This document shows positions 25,256 to 34,200 of a stretch of DNA of 64,000 bases, piece by piece (the first letter of the stretch is position 1; every line of letters starts with the position of its first letter). A program made the translations under genes and the position numbers. The notes under the pieces are model-generated. The model saw nothing but the letters and a program-made list of their open reading frames with translations, was not told the DNA's origin and ran no database searches. Source of the DNA: JAJDZL01 sp965220665 (GTDB lineage: Bacteria; Pseudomonadota; Gammaproteobacteria; Arenicellales; JAJDZL01); contig CBDCQQ010000005.1 of the NCBI GenBank assembly GCA_965220665.1, positions 2,170,001 through 2,234,000 on the forward strand, written 5' to 3'.

Positions 25256-27741
25256 CAGACATCCTGACCCCCAGCCAATTTCGAAGTGTACATGATTGCT
25301 GATTTGCGGGGTTGAAATCAGTCTGCCGCCAGTTCGTAAACGAGTTTCAGATTCGTTCCGGGATACACAGTTTCAGTCGCTGTCAATTCATCAAGCAGGG
25401 GTATCAGAGCCCGGTCTACGCAATTGCTGCCCAAGCCAAGAATCTGTACTTTCAGCAGCCCTTTGTCGTGATCTGGAATAATGTTCGCATCGGCATCAAA
25501 CAACCGCTGCAGGGCCTTTCTCGGATTGGTTTTTTTACCCTGTGCACCGGCGACAGCCGGAATCATGCGGGTTTCCGCCCGATAGGCGATCATGCGAATG
25601 ATGTCGATAAACAGCCGCTGTGATTTCGGCAGCACCTCAAGGCGCTCAGATGCTTCAAGCTGTCCAGCAAGGATGTGCTTGTCGGTCGCGTTTTTCTCAA
25701 TGCGCACCTTCTCATGCTCGGCTTCAAGCTGCTCAATGTGCTCAGCGAGTTGCGCACACTGGTGTGCTTTGGCATCATCTTTGGCGAGTTTCGCGATTCG
25801 ATTGCGCATCGTCGTGATGCGCCCCCACAGCTTGTTGACCTGCTTTTCAAGATTGCGCCTGCGTGGATTGACCACAACCGTGTCATCGTCCATCGGTGCC
25901 AATGCATGCGAGGTCAATGCGTCAACACTGAACTGATCGCGCATGTACTTGAAGAAATTCTCCTGCGACCAGCGCGAAAACATCAACGATGCCACCTGTT
26001 CAGTTGACAGCGTCGGATGGGTCGTGACAATCGCAACCTCGCGTCCACTGTCGAGCCGGCGCCGGATCTGGCGCACCGACAGGTCTTTGTCCAGCACGAT
26101 GGATTTCTCAGCGAGCATCACCGTCTGTTGGTGACTCTGAGCCGGGCCATAGACCGTCACAACACTTTCGCAGTAATCCGCACCGTCCCACGCAGGTGCC
26201 TTGAAGTTCTTGTGCCAGTTCACACACGCAATGCCCTTGCGCGCCAGTCTGCGCATCATCTTCGGACTCCATCCCTCGCGATCAAACACCAAGGTCACCC
26301 AGGGCGCTTCGGTGCTGGCAGTGTCGGTCAAATCCGGCGCCTCGTCAGTCACTGCACCGATCGCCTGCAGTTCTTTGACCACAACGTGTTCCAGCGCCTT
26401 GACCATCCCGGGATCGTAATCCTGATGCAGACAAAGCAGTGGCTGGCCACCAAGCGTATTGACCCAGTAACTCGCAGCCGCAGGCAGACACAGTTTCTGG
26501 CGCGAAATGAACTTCTTCGCCAATCTGCCTTGACCACTGTAGACTTTCGTATGCCCGTCAACCAGCAACACCGCATCGTATTGACAGTCTTGCAGCAGCC
26601 ATCGCTTCGACAGCGTCTGCTGCCACAGCAAAACCCGCTCAAAGTCTTTGCTGAACAAACGGATTTTGCTGCGCAGCGTTTTCACCTCAGGACAGCGGTC
26701 AAGTCCAAGAATCTGCCCCCATTCGCCCGGTGCGTCATAGCGCAGCTGTTCCGGATTCGATACCCGTGCCATCGCGATCAATGCCAGAAACGTTAACAAC
26801 GACTGCGCACTGTAATAGCCGTTGGGCAATTGTATCGGTGCGGTATCGATGCCCTGTTCAATCAACATCGGCAAAGCACTGAGCACGCCGCCTCTTTGAA
26901 CACTGTGAGCCGATTGATCAAAACTCGGCGCCGCCGCGTGTGGCGACCCGCTTGTCATCGCCAGCGTGCGACCGACAACATCGGTTGTCGCCCGCCCCAT
27001 CGAAGCGTTGCGGTCGCGCACATTGCGCGCGCTGCGCTGGAGCGCTTTCGACTCGTCTGCACACGCGGTTGCAGATGCCGCAGATTCGATCTCAGCAACC
27101 GCAGGCTGTTTCGGCTGCCGCTTGTGCTTCGCAATCCGCCCGGCGCGGATGTGATAGGTCAGCGTGGCCACCGCAATGCCGATCTTCTGTGCCGTCTTGC
27201 TGGCACTGAAACCCTGGGCCAGCAGCGCTTCGGCTTCGTACTTGGTCTGGGCATCAATTGCAGTGCATCGTTTTTCCTTGCGCGGCATGAAAAATCCCGC
27301 ACTGCCATGTTTGCGGTAGGTTTTGCAGTGTCCCATCAGCATGGCTCTTGAGATGCCCATCGCTTCGGTGATTCTGTTTGCCGGCAGACGACAGTCGACC
27401 CGCAATTCTGCAACGGTCAGGGCGCGCGTCTGTGCGTCGTTTGCATCGTGGCTTTTGAACGGCATCAGGTTGGAGAAGTAGGTCACCTTGTCATCTTCGA
27501 AGCTGACAGAGAAGCCGTTTGCGATCGGGGTGGTTTCCGGGGGGGGTGATTGGGATGTTCAGTTGCATTCTGGATTCCTGGAGTGTTGCTCAAAACCTTA
27601 TTTATGTACATATTAATGTTAGCAGAAGACAAATCCAAATGCAAGCCAAATTTGGAGATAAATGACAAAATTATGACGATTATTCAACACCTTAATAAGA
27701 TCGACTGATACAATCATCGGGCTAAGGGGTCAGGATGTCTG
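25256..27741 (-). mobile_element. 2.5-kb insertion sequence in the desaturase gene
   Basis: A 2486-bp element with terminal inverted repeats CAGACATCCTGACCCC (left, 25256 on; right, complemented, ending 27741), flanked by 5-base target duplications AAATT at 25251-25255 and 27742-27746. It carries one large transposase gene. I cannot place it in an IS family with confidence; the 5-base duplication and long single gene are the visible traits. Confidence 0.88.
25318..27486 (-). CDS. Large DDE-type transposase
   Basis: A 722-residue transposase. The N-terminus has two helix-turn-helix-like segments (ANRITEAMGISRAMLMGH and SASKTAQKIGIAVATLTYHI) joined by a variable linker. The catalytic core shows VDGHTKVYSGQGRL (Asp), TLVFDREGWSPKMM (Asp) and MFSRWSQENFFKYMRDQF (Glu with R-W-S-Q-E-N context). 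A predicted coiled coil follows (NLEKQVNKLWGRITTMRN, then EHIEQLEAEHEKV). All three acidic residues are present and the frame is uninterrupted. A start at MPFKSHDAN (27465) is also possible. Confidence 0.85.
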   Translation of the reverse strand: MTYFSNLMPFKSHDANDAQTRALTVAELRVDCRLPANRITEAMGISRAMLMGHCKTYRKHGSAGFFMPRKEKRCTAIDAQTKYEAEALLAQGFSASKTAQKIGIAVATLTYHIRAGRIAKHKRQPKQPAVAEIESAASATACADESKALQRSARNVRDRNASMGRATTDVVGRTLAMTSGSPHAAAPSFDQSAHSVQRGGVLSALPMLIEQGIDTAPIQLPNGYYSAQSLLTFLALIAMARVSNPEQLRYDAPGEWGQILGLDRCPEVKTLRSKIRLFSKDFERVLLWQQTLSKRWLLQDCQYDAVLLVDGHTKVYSGQGRLAKKFISRQKLCLPAAASYWVNTLGGQPLLCLHQDYDPGMVKALEHVVVKELQAIGAVTDEAPDLTDTASTEAPWVTLVFDREGWSPKMMRRLARKGIACVNWHKNFKAPAWDGADYCESVVTVYGPAQSHQQTVMLAEKSIVLDKDLSVRQIRRRLDSGREVAIVTTHPTLSTEQVASLMFSRWSQENFFKYMRDQFSVDALTSHALAPMDDDTVVVNPRRRNLEKQVNKLWGRITTMRNRIAKLAKDDAKAHQCAQLAEHIEQLEAEHEKVRIEKNATDKHILAGQLEASERLEVLPKSQRLFIDIIRMIAYRAETRMIPAVAGAQGKKTNPRKALQRLFDADANIIPDHDKGLLKVQILGLGSNCVDRALIPLLDELTATETVYPGTNLKLVYELAAD

Positions 27742-27916
27742 AAATTAGCAATTCCATCACCAGCAAGCTTCCAGTTCATCAGTTTCTTGAACAGAAATTT
27801 CAGGATTTCAAGAAAGAGCAATCCACCTGATATGACATACATCCAGTTTTCGAGCAACGTACTGAAGCCGTAAATTTGGTATTCGGTAAATGTTTGACGA
27901 AGAGTTTCCATGATGT

Positions 27917-28498
27917 TTAGTTTAGAGTTGAGATAAGTCGATAGGCGGCGTTTTTTGAAGCACTCCACCATTCTTGAGGTATTGAAATCTGACTGAATGA
28001 ATCGATGTTGAAGCAAAGCGCAACGACTCCGAAAGCGACCTGAAAGATTTGATCTTCCGAAGCTTCTGGATATGTCTTCCGCAACTCAGATTTAACGGAA
28101 CCAATCAGAGTATTGCTCCAGGCGACAATTCTTGTTCCGATTTCAGGGTATTTGCCAGACACTAATACAAGGGCCTGCAGCATCACTGCAGAATTTTCAT
28201 CGGATGCATAACGCGGATCAAAAAGTATTTCAATCAGCACATCAATACGCTTCTGATCCGGAAGTGATTGCATGAGTTCGCAAACTTCTTCATCAAATTT
28301 CTTATCAGCATAGTCAATGAGTGCGCCAATCATGTCTTCTCGATTACCCAGATAGTGGCGAATAATTGAACGCTTGACACCTGCTTCTTTAGCAATCTTC
28401 TCTTGCGTCGCCCCTTCAAATCCAAATTGGTAGATACACTTCGCATAGGCTATCAGAATTTGCTCAGAGCGAATTTCTTTGAGACTCGGACGTGGCAT
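27917..28498 (-). CDS. TetR-family transcriptional regulator
   Basis: A 193-residue TetR-type repressor. The N-terminal helix-turn-helix (GATQEKIAKEAGVKRSIIRH, then YLGNREDMIGALIDYAD) is followed by a ligand domain with no recognisable signature. It lies five bases upstream of the desaturase-type gene on the same strand, so it probably controls that gene and itself. The IS in the desaturase leaves this regulator intact. A dyad 43 bases upstream is a candidate operator. Confidence 0.85.
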   Translation of the reverse strand: MPRPSLKEIRSEQILIAYAKCIYQFGFEGATQEKIAKEAGVKRSIIRHYLGNREDMIGALIDYADKKFDEEVCELMQSLPDQKRIDVLIEILFDPRYASDENSAVMLQALVLVSGKYPEIGTRIVAWSNTLIGSVKSELRKTYPEASEDQIFQVAFGVVALCFNIDSFSQISIPQEWWSASKNAAYRLISTLN

Positions 28499-28541
28499 AT
28501 AGACCTCAACATTTTTGACTGAAATTCACATTGAATTATAG

Positions 28542-28559
28542 ATTGTCAATAATGACAAT
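28542..28559. promoter_or_regulatory. Candidate TetR operator
   Basis: ATTGTCA-ATAA-TGACAAT, a perfect 7-bp dyad 43 bases upstream of the TetR start codon, in an AT-rich promoter region. Confidence 0.55.
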
Positions 28560-28670
28560 ATATAAAAATTCAAGTCTAAATCTGGATTTATTTGTAATTC
28601 TTCTCTCACTGACCTCAAATTGAAATTAATTTGGAGATTGGTGTATGAGTAGTTGGTTTGAAGATCGAAA

Positions 28671-29010
28671 TCAATACCTAGGAGATTGAGGCATTCGATA
28701 GGTCGCCAGCACTGCCATTTGGTGTAGAAAATTCGTGGTTTTCAGGTGAAACGGCTCTTTCACTGACCATTTCGCGGTCGGCCTCAACCAGCGGTTGGCT
28801 GATTTTGGCCAACAGCTTCGGGCTCTGCAGCTTGATGTTGTCAACGATGGTCTGGCGCTCGTATTCATGCTCAAGCAATTCATGTCCCAGCATCTGGCGC
28901 TCCAGACTATTGTGATTCGCCAGATGCACTAGTCTGGATGTCGTCGCGCGACTTCGGGTTGATGACAATCTCGCGGTTGAAAACACCACCCAGTTCACAC
29001 TATGTGGTTT
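28671..29010 (-). pseudogene. Degenerate transposase fragment
   Basis: Minus-strand pieces in two frames read like one broken protein: GGVFNREIVINPKSRDDI ends in a frame that soon stops, while SLERQMLGHELLEHEYERQ and SPKLLAKISQPLVEADREM continue in another. No start, no complete domain and no inverted repeats remain. It is an old IS remnant next to the IS630 element; family uncertain. The flanking bases to 29190 show nothing else. Confidence 0.5.
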
Positions 29011-29193
29011 CGACTATTCGCATGGTAAATGCCTGAAGATTCAGTCAAAATGGAGTAACTCGGCTTGTTTGGGTGTGTTTTGGCGGAAAATCGGCTTTAT
29101 TCAGGAACTATCTCGATACCGATCATCTGCCTTTACGTTTAATTTCCATTGATGATTTTGACTCTTTTTTGGTTGTCTTTAAATCACTAACTA

Positions 29194-30389
29194 GTGTGGT
29201 GTCCTAAATAATCTTTTAATTAATATTGGTAGCAAGAGCGTTTCGGCCTCTCGCTACTTTATCGGTGATCTGCTTTACAGACTTCGTCCAGACCAACGGT
29301 CTGGGATTCTCATTGTAGGTGTCCAAGTAGTTTTTCAGGCACTCTTCCAAATGCGCAACTGAGGTGAACACCCCGCGACGGATCTGCTTTTCCGTCAGCT
29401 TCGAAAAAAACCGCTCAACCAAATTCAACCAAGAAGAACCCGTCGGTATGAAGTGCAGATAAACCCGCTTTTTCCTGTCAATCCATTGCAACACATCTTT
29501 GTGCTTATGAGTGCTGTAATTGTCCAGGATGATATGAATCTCAAGCCCCTTGTCGACTGTCTTTTCCACCGCCTTGAAAAACTTCAACACCTCCTGATGG
29601 CGATGCCGGCGATAGCATTGCCCGATCACTTCCCCCGATGCGATGTTCAGTGCCGCAAACAACGACGTCGTTCCATGACGCTTGTAATCATGGGTCACGG
29701 TGCCGCAACGCCCCTTTTTCAGTGGCAGTCCCGGCTGCGTCCTATCCAGCGCCTGAATCGAGCTTTTCCCGTCAAAACTGAACACCACCGCATTGTCCGG
29801 CGGATCCAGATACAAACCCACCACATCCACCAGCTTGTGTTCAAACTGTGGATCGTTGCTGAGCTTGAACGTCTTGATCAAATGCGGCTTCAAGCCATTG
29901 GCAAGCCACACCCGGTTGACAAAACTGTGAGTGGTCCCCATGGCTCTTGCCATGGAGCGGCAGGACCAGTGCGTCGCATCAGAAGGAGTGCTCTGGGTGG
30001 TCGCAGCAATGATCCTGGTGCGCAATTCATCCTGCGCCTGGGTGTTTTTTCCGCCATGATTGCCGCCCCGAGGACGTTCTTTCCTGATGCCCTCCATCCT
30101 TTCCTCGGCAAATCGATTGCGCCACTGACTGACGGTGGGTTGGGATAGTCCCAGCTCAGCAGCAATCTGTTTGTTGGTTTTCCCCTCCGATGACAAAAGC
30201 ACAATACGAACGCGCTGATGAAATCCGACTGAAATACTGCGCGACGAGCAAAGACGCTTTAATTCCCTGCACTCTTGTTCCGATAGTTCGATGACTGACG
30301 CGACACGCATACATCCGCCTCCAAGTTGGTGTATGCTAATTGTACTACAGATGATGCTTATAATTAATGTTATATTTAGGATACTACAC
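29194..30389 (-). mobile_element. IS630-family insertion sequence
   Basis: About 1.2 kb. Inverted ends GTGTGGTGTCCTAAAT (left) and GTGTAGTATCCTAAAT (right, complemented) are each bordered by TA (29192-29193 and 30390-30391), the target expected for IS630/Tc1-type elements. One transposase gene fills the element. Confidence 0.88.
29216..30310 (-). CDS. IS630-family transposase
   Basis: A 364-residue transposase. N-terminal helix-turn-helix (KTNKQIAAELGLSQPTVSQW, about residues 44-63), a second one further on (CRSMARAMGTTHSFVNRVW), then the DDE core: VVFSFDGKSSIQALDRTQPG (Asp), EIHIILDNYSTHKHKDV (Asp with the typical DNYSTHK) and SSWLNLVERFFSKLTEK (Glu). The frame is intact and catalytic residues are present. 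Confidence 0.92.
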   Translation of the reverse strand: MRVASVIELSEQECRELKRLCSSRSISVGFHQRVRIVLLSSEGKTNKQIAAELGLSQPTVSQWRNRFAEERMEGIRKERPRGGNHGGKNTQAQDELRTRIIAATTQSTPSDATHWSCRSMARAMGTTHSFVNRVWLANGLKPHLIKTFKLSNDPQFEHKLVDVVGLYLDPPDNAVVFSFDGKSSIQALDRTQPGLPLKKGRCGTVTHDYKRHGTTSLFAALNIASGEVIGQCYRRHRHQEVLKFFKAVEKTVDKGLEIHIILDNYSTHKHKDVLQWIDRKKRVYLHFIPTGSSWLNLVERFFSKLTEKQIRRGVFTSVAHLEECLKNYLDTYNENPRPLVWTKSVKQITDKVARGRNALATNIN

Positions 30390-30518
30390 TAGCAATTTGT
30401 CTCTTCAAAAAACCGAAGGTGATTAGTAATATTCCAGTTAAGGAACCAATGCTTACCATCCGCCTTCACCAAATTAACACAAGCCATTTGAACAAACAAA
30501 TTTAAGATTTATGGCATA

Positions 30519-30535
30519 ATGTAGCTACATTAATG
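30519..30535. promoter_or_regulatory. Overlapping palindromes upstream of brnTA
   Basis: ATGTAGCTACAT (30519-30530) overlaps ACATTAATGT (30526-30535), 25-40 bases before the brnT start. BrnA antitoxins repress their own promoter, so this is a likely operator; binding is not shown. Confidence 0.5.
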
Positions 30536-30559
30536 TAATTATATTTTGAATGTAGTAAG

Positions 30560-30844
30560 TTGAATTGGAGTTGGGATAGAAACAAAAATAAACAGAATAT
30601 TCGTTCCCACGGAATCAGTTTTGAAACGGCTTCTCGAGTATTTGAAGATCCACTATCCATGACAATAGAAGACCCATACTGGAATGAGTTGCGCTGGCGT
30701 ACGATGGGCATGATTGGTACTGTAATCGTTGTGGTTATTCATACCATGCCGGAATACGATGAAAGTGGACAATTATTGGGGCGAATCATCAGTGCTCGAA
30801 AAGCTACCAAACATGAAAGCAGAATTTATGAAAATGAAAGATGA
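30560..30844 (+). CDS. brnT: BrnT-family ribonuclease toxin
   Basis: A 94-residue BrnT toxin. The family start pattern W-D-x-x-K-x-x-x-N is seen as WSWDRNKNKQNIRSHGISF, followed by ASRVFEDPLSM, the central RWRTMGMIGTVIVVVIHT strand pair, and the ending GRIISARKATKHESRIYE, which carries the conserved Arg, Ser, Arg, Lys and Glu of the RNase site. The start is a TTG at 30560 with GTAAG just upstream. The antitoxin gene overlaps its end. It lies between an IS630 element and an IS3 remnant. Confidence 0.85.
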   Translation: MNWSWDRNKNKQNIRSHGISFETASRVFEDPLSMTIEDPYWNELRWRTMGMIGTVIVVVIHTMPEYDESGQLLGRIISARKATKHESRIYENER

Positions 30845-31118
30845 TGAACTCACGAGCAAGGAAAAAGCTGAATTGGAATTTCTGTCACGGATGGATGACG
30901 ACAAAATCGATGTAGGAGAAATTCCCGAAATGCTGGATTGGTCAGGCGCCCAACGAGGTGTGTTTTACAAACCAGTCAAACAACAGATCACTTTACGTCT
31001 GGATGCAGACATCATTCACTGGTTTAGAGTGCAAATGCGAGGAAACAGAGGTTATCAAACCGAAATAAATCGAGCCTTGCGCGACCACATAAACAAGCAA
31101 GTAAAGGAATCAAATTGA
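30813..31118 (+). CDS. brnA: BrnA-family antitoxin
   Basis: An antitoxin of about 95-101 residues starting at one of three closely spaced ATGs (30813, 30828, 30834), all overlapping the end of brnT. The C-terminal ribbon-helix-helix is QQITLRLDADIIHWFRVQ followed by GYQTEINRALRDHI, which binds DNA. The linker GEIPEMLDWSGAQRGVFYKP is the toxin-binding region typical of BrnA. Confidence 0.82.
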   Translation: MKAEFMKMKDDELTSKEKAELEFLSRMDDDKIDVGEIPEMLDWSGAQRGVFYKPVKQQITLRLDADIIHWFRVQMRGNRGYQTEINRALRDHINKQVKESN

Positions 31119-31239
31119 GTCAATATTTCAGCTATTAGTCTCGGTTGCAAATTGAGAACCGCTGAAAACCAGGAACACTAGGTTTGTTTCGTCGAATATC
31201 GGTGAATTAACGGTTCACCAGATTCTGGATGCCATGGGC

Positions 31240-31901
31240 TCAGCCACCCTGAGTCGTTGTTCTGAAAGAAGGTTTCGCATGCACCACCCTTAATCCTGCG
31301 GCTTTCATCAGACGCGCAAACCGATTCAGACTGACTTGACAGCCATCTTTTTGTAGCCTTGCAGTCACCCGCGGCGCACCACAGGACGATTTGCTCTCAA
31401 CCATGTTGGTGCGAATCTTCTCCGTCCGTCGGGGATTGGTCAACGCACGGGCACCCGGTTCACGCCTACGCCAGACGTACCAGCCTGATTCTGAAATTCC
31501 AGCACCCGACACCTCAGTCGGACCGTGAAGTTCTGGCGCTCGGCTTCAATCAATGCGTACACCTGGTCCCACTAGTGTAGGTAACGCTGTCGCTTTTTTG
31601 AAACGCATTCTCCTGCTCCAGTTGCGCATTACGACGCTCCAACCGACGAATCTTTGGCTCACCATCCTCCGTGGACTCGGACTCCTTATTCTTCGCCTCA
31701 GTTGCCTGGCGCTTCCAATTTCGAATCGTAGCCTCCGACGGTTCATACTCTCTGGCTAGACTTCGGACGCCTGCACCATCTTCCAACTCTTCCAGAACGT
31801 GAGACTTCAATTCTTCTGAATAGATATTGTTACTCATCGTAGAATCCTCCGATAAGCAATCTTACACTGAAATTGTCGTTTCTACATTTTCGGGGAGGAC
31901 C
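31240..31901 (-). pseudogene. IS3-family element remnant (orfA and orfB fragments)
   Basis: The orfA part (31550-31837) has the helix-turn-helix ELEDGAGVRSLAREYEPSEA and coiled-coil start but ends abnormally. The orfB part keeps only the N-terminal region (WYVWRRREPGARAL, CGAPRVTARLQKDGCQ, ARLMKAAGLR) and has a one-base frameshift between RVL and ISESGW. The catalytic DDE domain is absent. The upstream end, ...CATTTTCGGGGAGGACC at about 31901, abuts the microcompartment operon, so the original upstream region of that operon may have been replaced. Confidence 0.75.
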
Positions 31902-32016
31902 CGTTATTCGCGTTCAGAAGTCAACAATTTGGTTTGAACTGTCAAGACCGCTGTCAATACGGGGCTATAGAATTCTGTGCTACAAAGCCGAATTGTGTTC
32001 ATTATTTTTGGAAGAT

Positions 32017-33591
32017 ATGCCGGTCCATTCTCAACCAACTCCAATATTCCAGGCGACCAGAGTCGTAAATCGTGCGCGCTGGGCTGGGAGTGTATACGCT
32101 AACTTTCGCCGCGATGATGTCCTGCGTATCGTCAAAGCTGTTGCTGAAGTTGGTGAAGAAACTGCCAGATACTACGCCGACTGGGCGGTAGACGAAACCG
32201 GTTTCGGTAACGCTGATCACAAAGAAATTAAGAACCGGCTGTGCAGCGAGGGAATTTATGAGTACTATAAAAATCATGATTTCACTCACCATCGGGTTGA
32301 CCACAAACGCAAGGTCATTGAAATTCCACAACCCGCTGGGGTGATATTTGCCTTGACACCATCAACCAATCCAGTGTGTTCCGTGTTTTTCAAGGCTTTG
32401 CTCGCTTTGATGACTCGTAATGCGATTGTGATCAGTCCACATCCGGCAGCTCGCGAATGCTGCTCGGATGCGGCGCAAAAAATTGCTGAGGTTGCAGAGA
32501 GCGCAGGTGCTCCTGATGGTGTTGTTCAAGTGGTTGAAAATCCGACCCTAGAGGTGATTAACAGCATCATGAGCTCGGATGGCATTGATGTCATTCTTGC
32601 TACCGGCGGAACACCGATGGTGAGGGCTGCCTATAGTTCCGGTAATCCAGCACTCGGTGTCGGACCCGGAAATTGTCCTGCTTATGTCGACAAAACTGCT
32701 GATACTGAACTAGCAGCCAAGTGCATAGCAAATAGCAAAGCATTTGATAACAGCGTCCTTTGCACTAACGAATCTGTAGTCATTGCACACAAGGACATCA
32801 GCAGTGACTTAGTCATTGCACTCAAAAAGGAAGGTTGTTATTTGTGCACTGATGAAGAACGCGACCGTCTGTCCGAAGTTCTTTTCCCAGAAGGAAAGTT
32901 TGATGTTGCTGTCATTGGTCAATCTGCGGAGTGGATTGCAGAGCGGGCCAGAATACGAGTACCGCAAAATACGCGAGTGCTTCTGGTGAATCTGGAACGG
33001 ATTGGAGACGACTATGTTTTAAGCCGGGAGAAACTTTGCCCGGTGCTCGGATTCTACGAAGTGGCTGGACGCGATGCTGCAATGAAAGCCTGCAACGCCA
33101 TGACTCGCAGAATGGGCAGCGGCCATTCGGCAGCCATTCACTGCAAAGACCCGCAGATGATACTCCGGTTTGGATCTGAACTCGCAGTTCTGAGAACTCC
33201 CGTTAACGCTCCCTGCAGTACTGGTGCTTCAGGATTTGATACCAATCTAGCACCGACGATGACTGTTGGAACCGGATTTTTTGGCAGGAGTTCGGTTGCT
33301 GACAATGTCGGCCCTCACCATCTGGTTCAGTGGTCAAAAATTGCATTCAGTAAAGAATCTGAAATCGACATGAATGAATACGAACTCATTGAATCACAGC
33401 CAACTCCAAAAGTGCGTCACCCGAATGAGGTAATCGACTACTCGTTCGCGGATGGCTTCGACTCACAAACATCTGGTTTGCATTCTCACGGGAACAATGC
33501 ACTGAACGGTGAAGATTTAAGAGCAGAGATCCATAAGATCATTCTTGAAGAGATTCGTTCACTGCATCTCGTTCGGGAGACTCGCTACTAA
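32017..33591 (+). CDS. CoA-acylating aldehyde dehydrogenase of the microcompartment
   Basis: A 524-residue acylating aldehyde dehydrogenase (start taken at MPVHSQPTPIFQ; an upstream in-frame start at 31873 would add residues unlike the family). The catalytic Cys is in DNSVLCTNESVV, the cofactor loop in ATGGTPMVRAAYSSGNPALG. After the catalytic domain comes a linker and an amphipathic C-terminal helix (EDLRAEIHKIILEEIRSL), the typical encapsulation peptide that targets enzymes into shells. It should convert a short aldehyde such as propionaldehyde to its acyl-CoA with NAD recycling. The next gene, a shell protein, overlaps its stop by one base. No good ribosome site precedes the ATG, and an IS3 remnant ends ~115 bases upstream. 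Confidence 0.88.
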   Translation: MPVHSQPTPIFQATRVVNRARWAGSVYANFRRDDVLRIVKAVAEVGEETARYYADWAVDETGFGNADHKEIKNRLCSEGIYEYYKNHDFTHHRVDHKRKVIEIPQPAGVIFALTPSTNPVCSVFFKALLALMTRNAIVISPHPAARECCSDAAQKIAEVAESAGAPDGVVQVVENPTLEVINSIMSSDGIDVILATGGTPMVRAAYSSGNPALGVGPGNCPAYVDKTADTELAAKCIANSKAFDNSVLCTNESVVIAHKDISSDLVIALKKEGCYLCTDEERDRLSEVLFPEGKFDVAVIGQSAEWIAERARIRVPQNTRVLLVNLERIGDDYVLSREKLCPVLGFYEVAGRDAAMKACNAMTRRMGSGHSAAIHCKDPQMILRFGSELAVLRTPVNAPCSTGASGFDTNLAPTMTVGTGFFGRSSVADNVGPHHLVQWSKIAFSKESEIDMNEYELIESQPTPKVRHPNEVIDYSFADGFDSQTSGLHSHGNNALNGEDLRAEIHKIILEEIRSLHLVRETRY

Positions 33592-34196
33592 TGGCGGATA
33601 TTCGATCCTACATATTTATTGACCAGATGCAGCCAAAAACAATGTGCTATCTGGGAAGCTGGATTCGCGGCTATTTACCTAAAACTGACATGGCCGCAAT
33701 GATCATTGAGGTTGTTCCAGGCCTGCACATCGAAAGAATCACCGACATCGCACTCAAGAATGTCAATGTTAAGCCCGGGATTCTTGTTGTAGAACGTCAG
33801 TTTGGTTATCTGGAGTTTCATTCGGAATTGACTGCCGATGTCGTCGCGGGTGGCGAAGCCGTACTTGAGATGCTGGATGCTGCACCGAGTGACGCGATGC
33901 CACCTGAGATTCTGGCTTCGACAATTGTCAAACGGGTCGATGACTATCACGCATTCTTAATCAATCGAAACAAGTTGGGTTCCATGGTTTTGCCAGGTGA
34001 ATCGTTGTTTGTATTCGAAATGCAGCCTGCTTCCTACAGCATACTGGCAGTGAACGAGGCTGAAAAAGCAGCTGATATCAAAGTTGTTGACTACCGGATG
34101 ATTGGTGCGACTGGGCGAGTTTATTTAAGTGGTCCGGAAAGTGACGTAAGGGCGGCAGCCCGAGCAGCGGAAGAAGCATTGGAAGCAAGGATGTAG
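33591..34196 (+). CDS. Microcompartment shell protein, tandem BMC-T (first copy)
   Basis: A 201-residue protein with two BMC domains that forms trimers equal in shape to a hexameric tile. Domain 1 covers AAMIIEVVPGLHIERITDIALK and the following strands; domain 2 covers LGSMVLPGESLFVFEMQPAS to the end, finishing GRVYLSGPESDVRAAARAAE. Its ATG overlaps the aldehyde dehydrogenase stop by one base. It is about 40 percent similar by eye to the second BMC-T at 35418, sharing the GILYVERQFG-type segment. Confidence 0.88.
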   Translation: MADIRSYIFIDQMQPKTMCYLGSWIRGYLPKTDMAAMIIEVVPGLHIERITDIALKNVNVKPGILVVERQFGYLEFHSELTADVVAGGEAVLEMLDAAPSDAMPPEILASTIVKRVDDYHAFLINRNKLGSMVLPGESLFVFEMQPASYSILAVNEAEKAADIKVVDYRMIGATGRVYLSGPESDVRAAARAAEEALEARM

Positions 34197-34200
34197 TGCC

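Larger units (their letters stand above)
24515..27911 (-). pseudogene. Sterol desaturase / fatty acid hydroxylase family gene, split by an IS
   Basis: The start (ATG 27911, METLRQTFTEYQIYGFSTLL) and first 57 codons lie right of the IS; the remaining ~244 codons lie left of it, to the stop at 24515. Removing the IS and one AAATT copy restores one frame, ...GDGIANF-VTYAAFVLLYY..., of about 301 residues. The di-iron histidine boxes are intact in the C-terminal part: HRFSH, HTVHH and HRVHH. These membrane enzymes hydroxylate or desaturate lipids. The gene starts five bases after a TetR regulator. A new start inside the left piece (ATG 25147) could give a shorter product lacking the first membrane helices, probably inactive. 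Confidence 0.88.

Noticed and set aside
26017..26796. A 259-codon plus-strand frame inside the large transposase
   Set aside because: It mirrors the transposase on the opposite strand and has an arginine-rich, domain-free composition typical of shadows.
31873..32016. N-terminal extension of the aldehyde dehydrogenase from 31873
   Set aside because: The extra residues do not resemble the family and the extension begins inside the IS3 end; the family-like start is at 32017.
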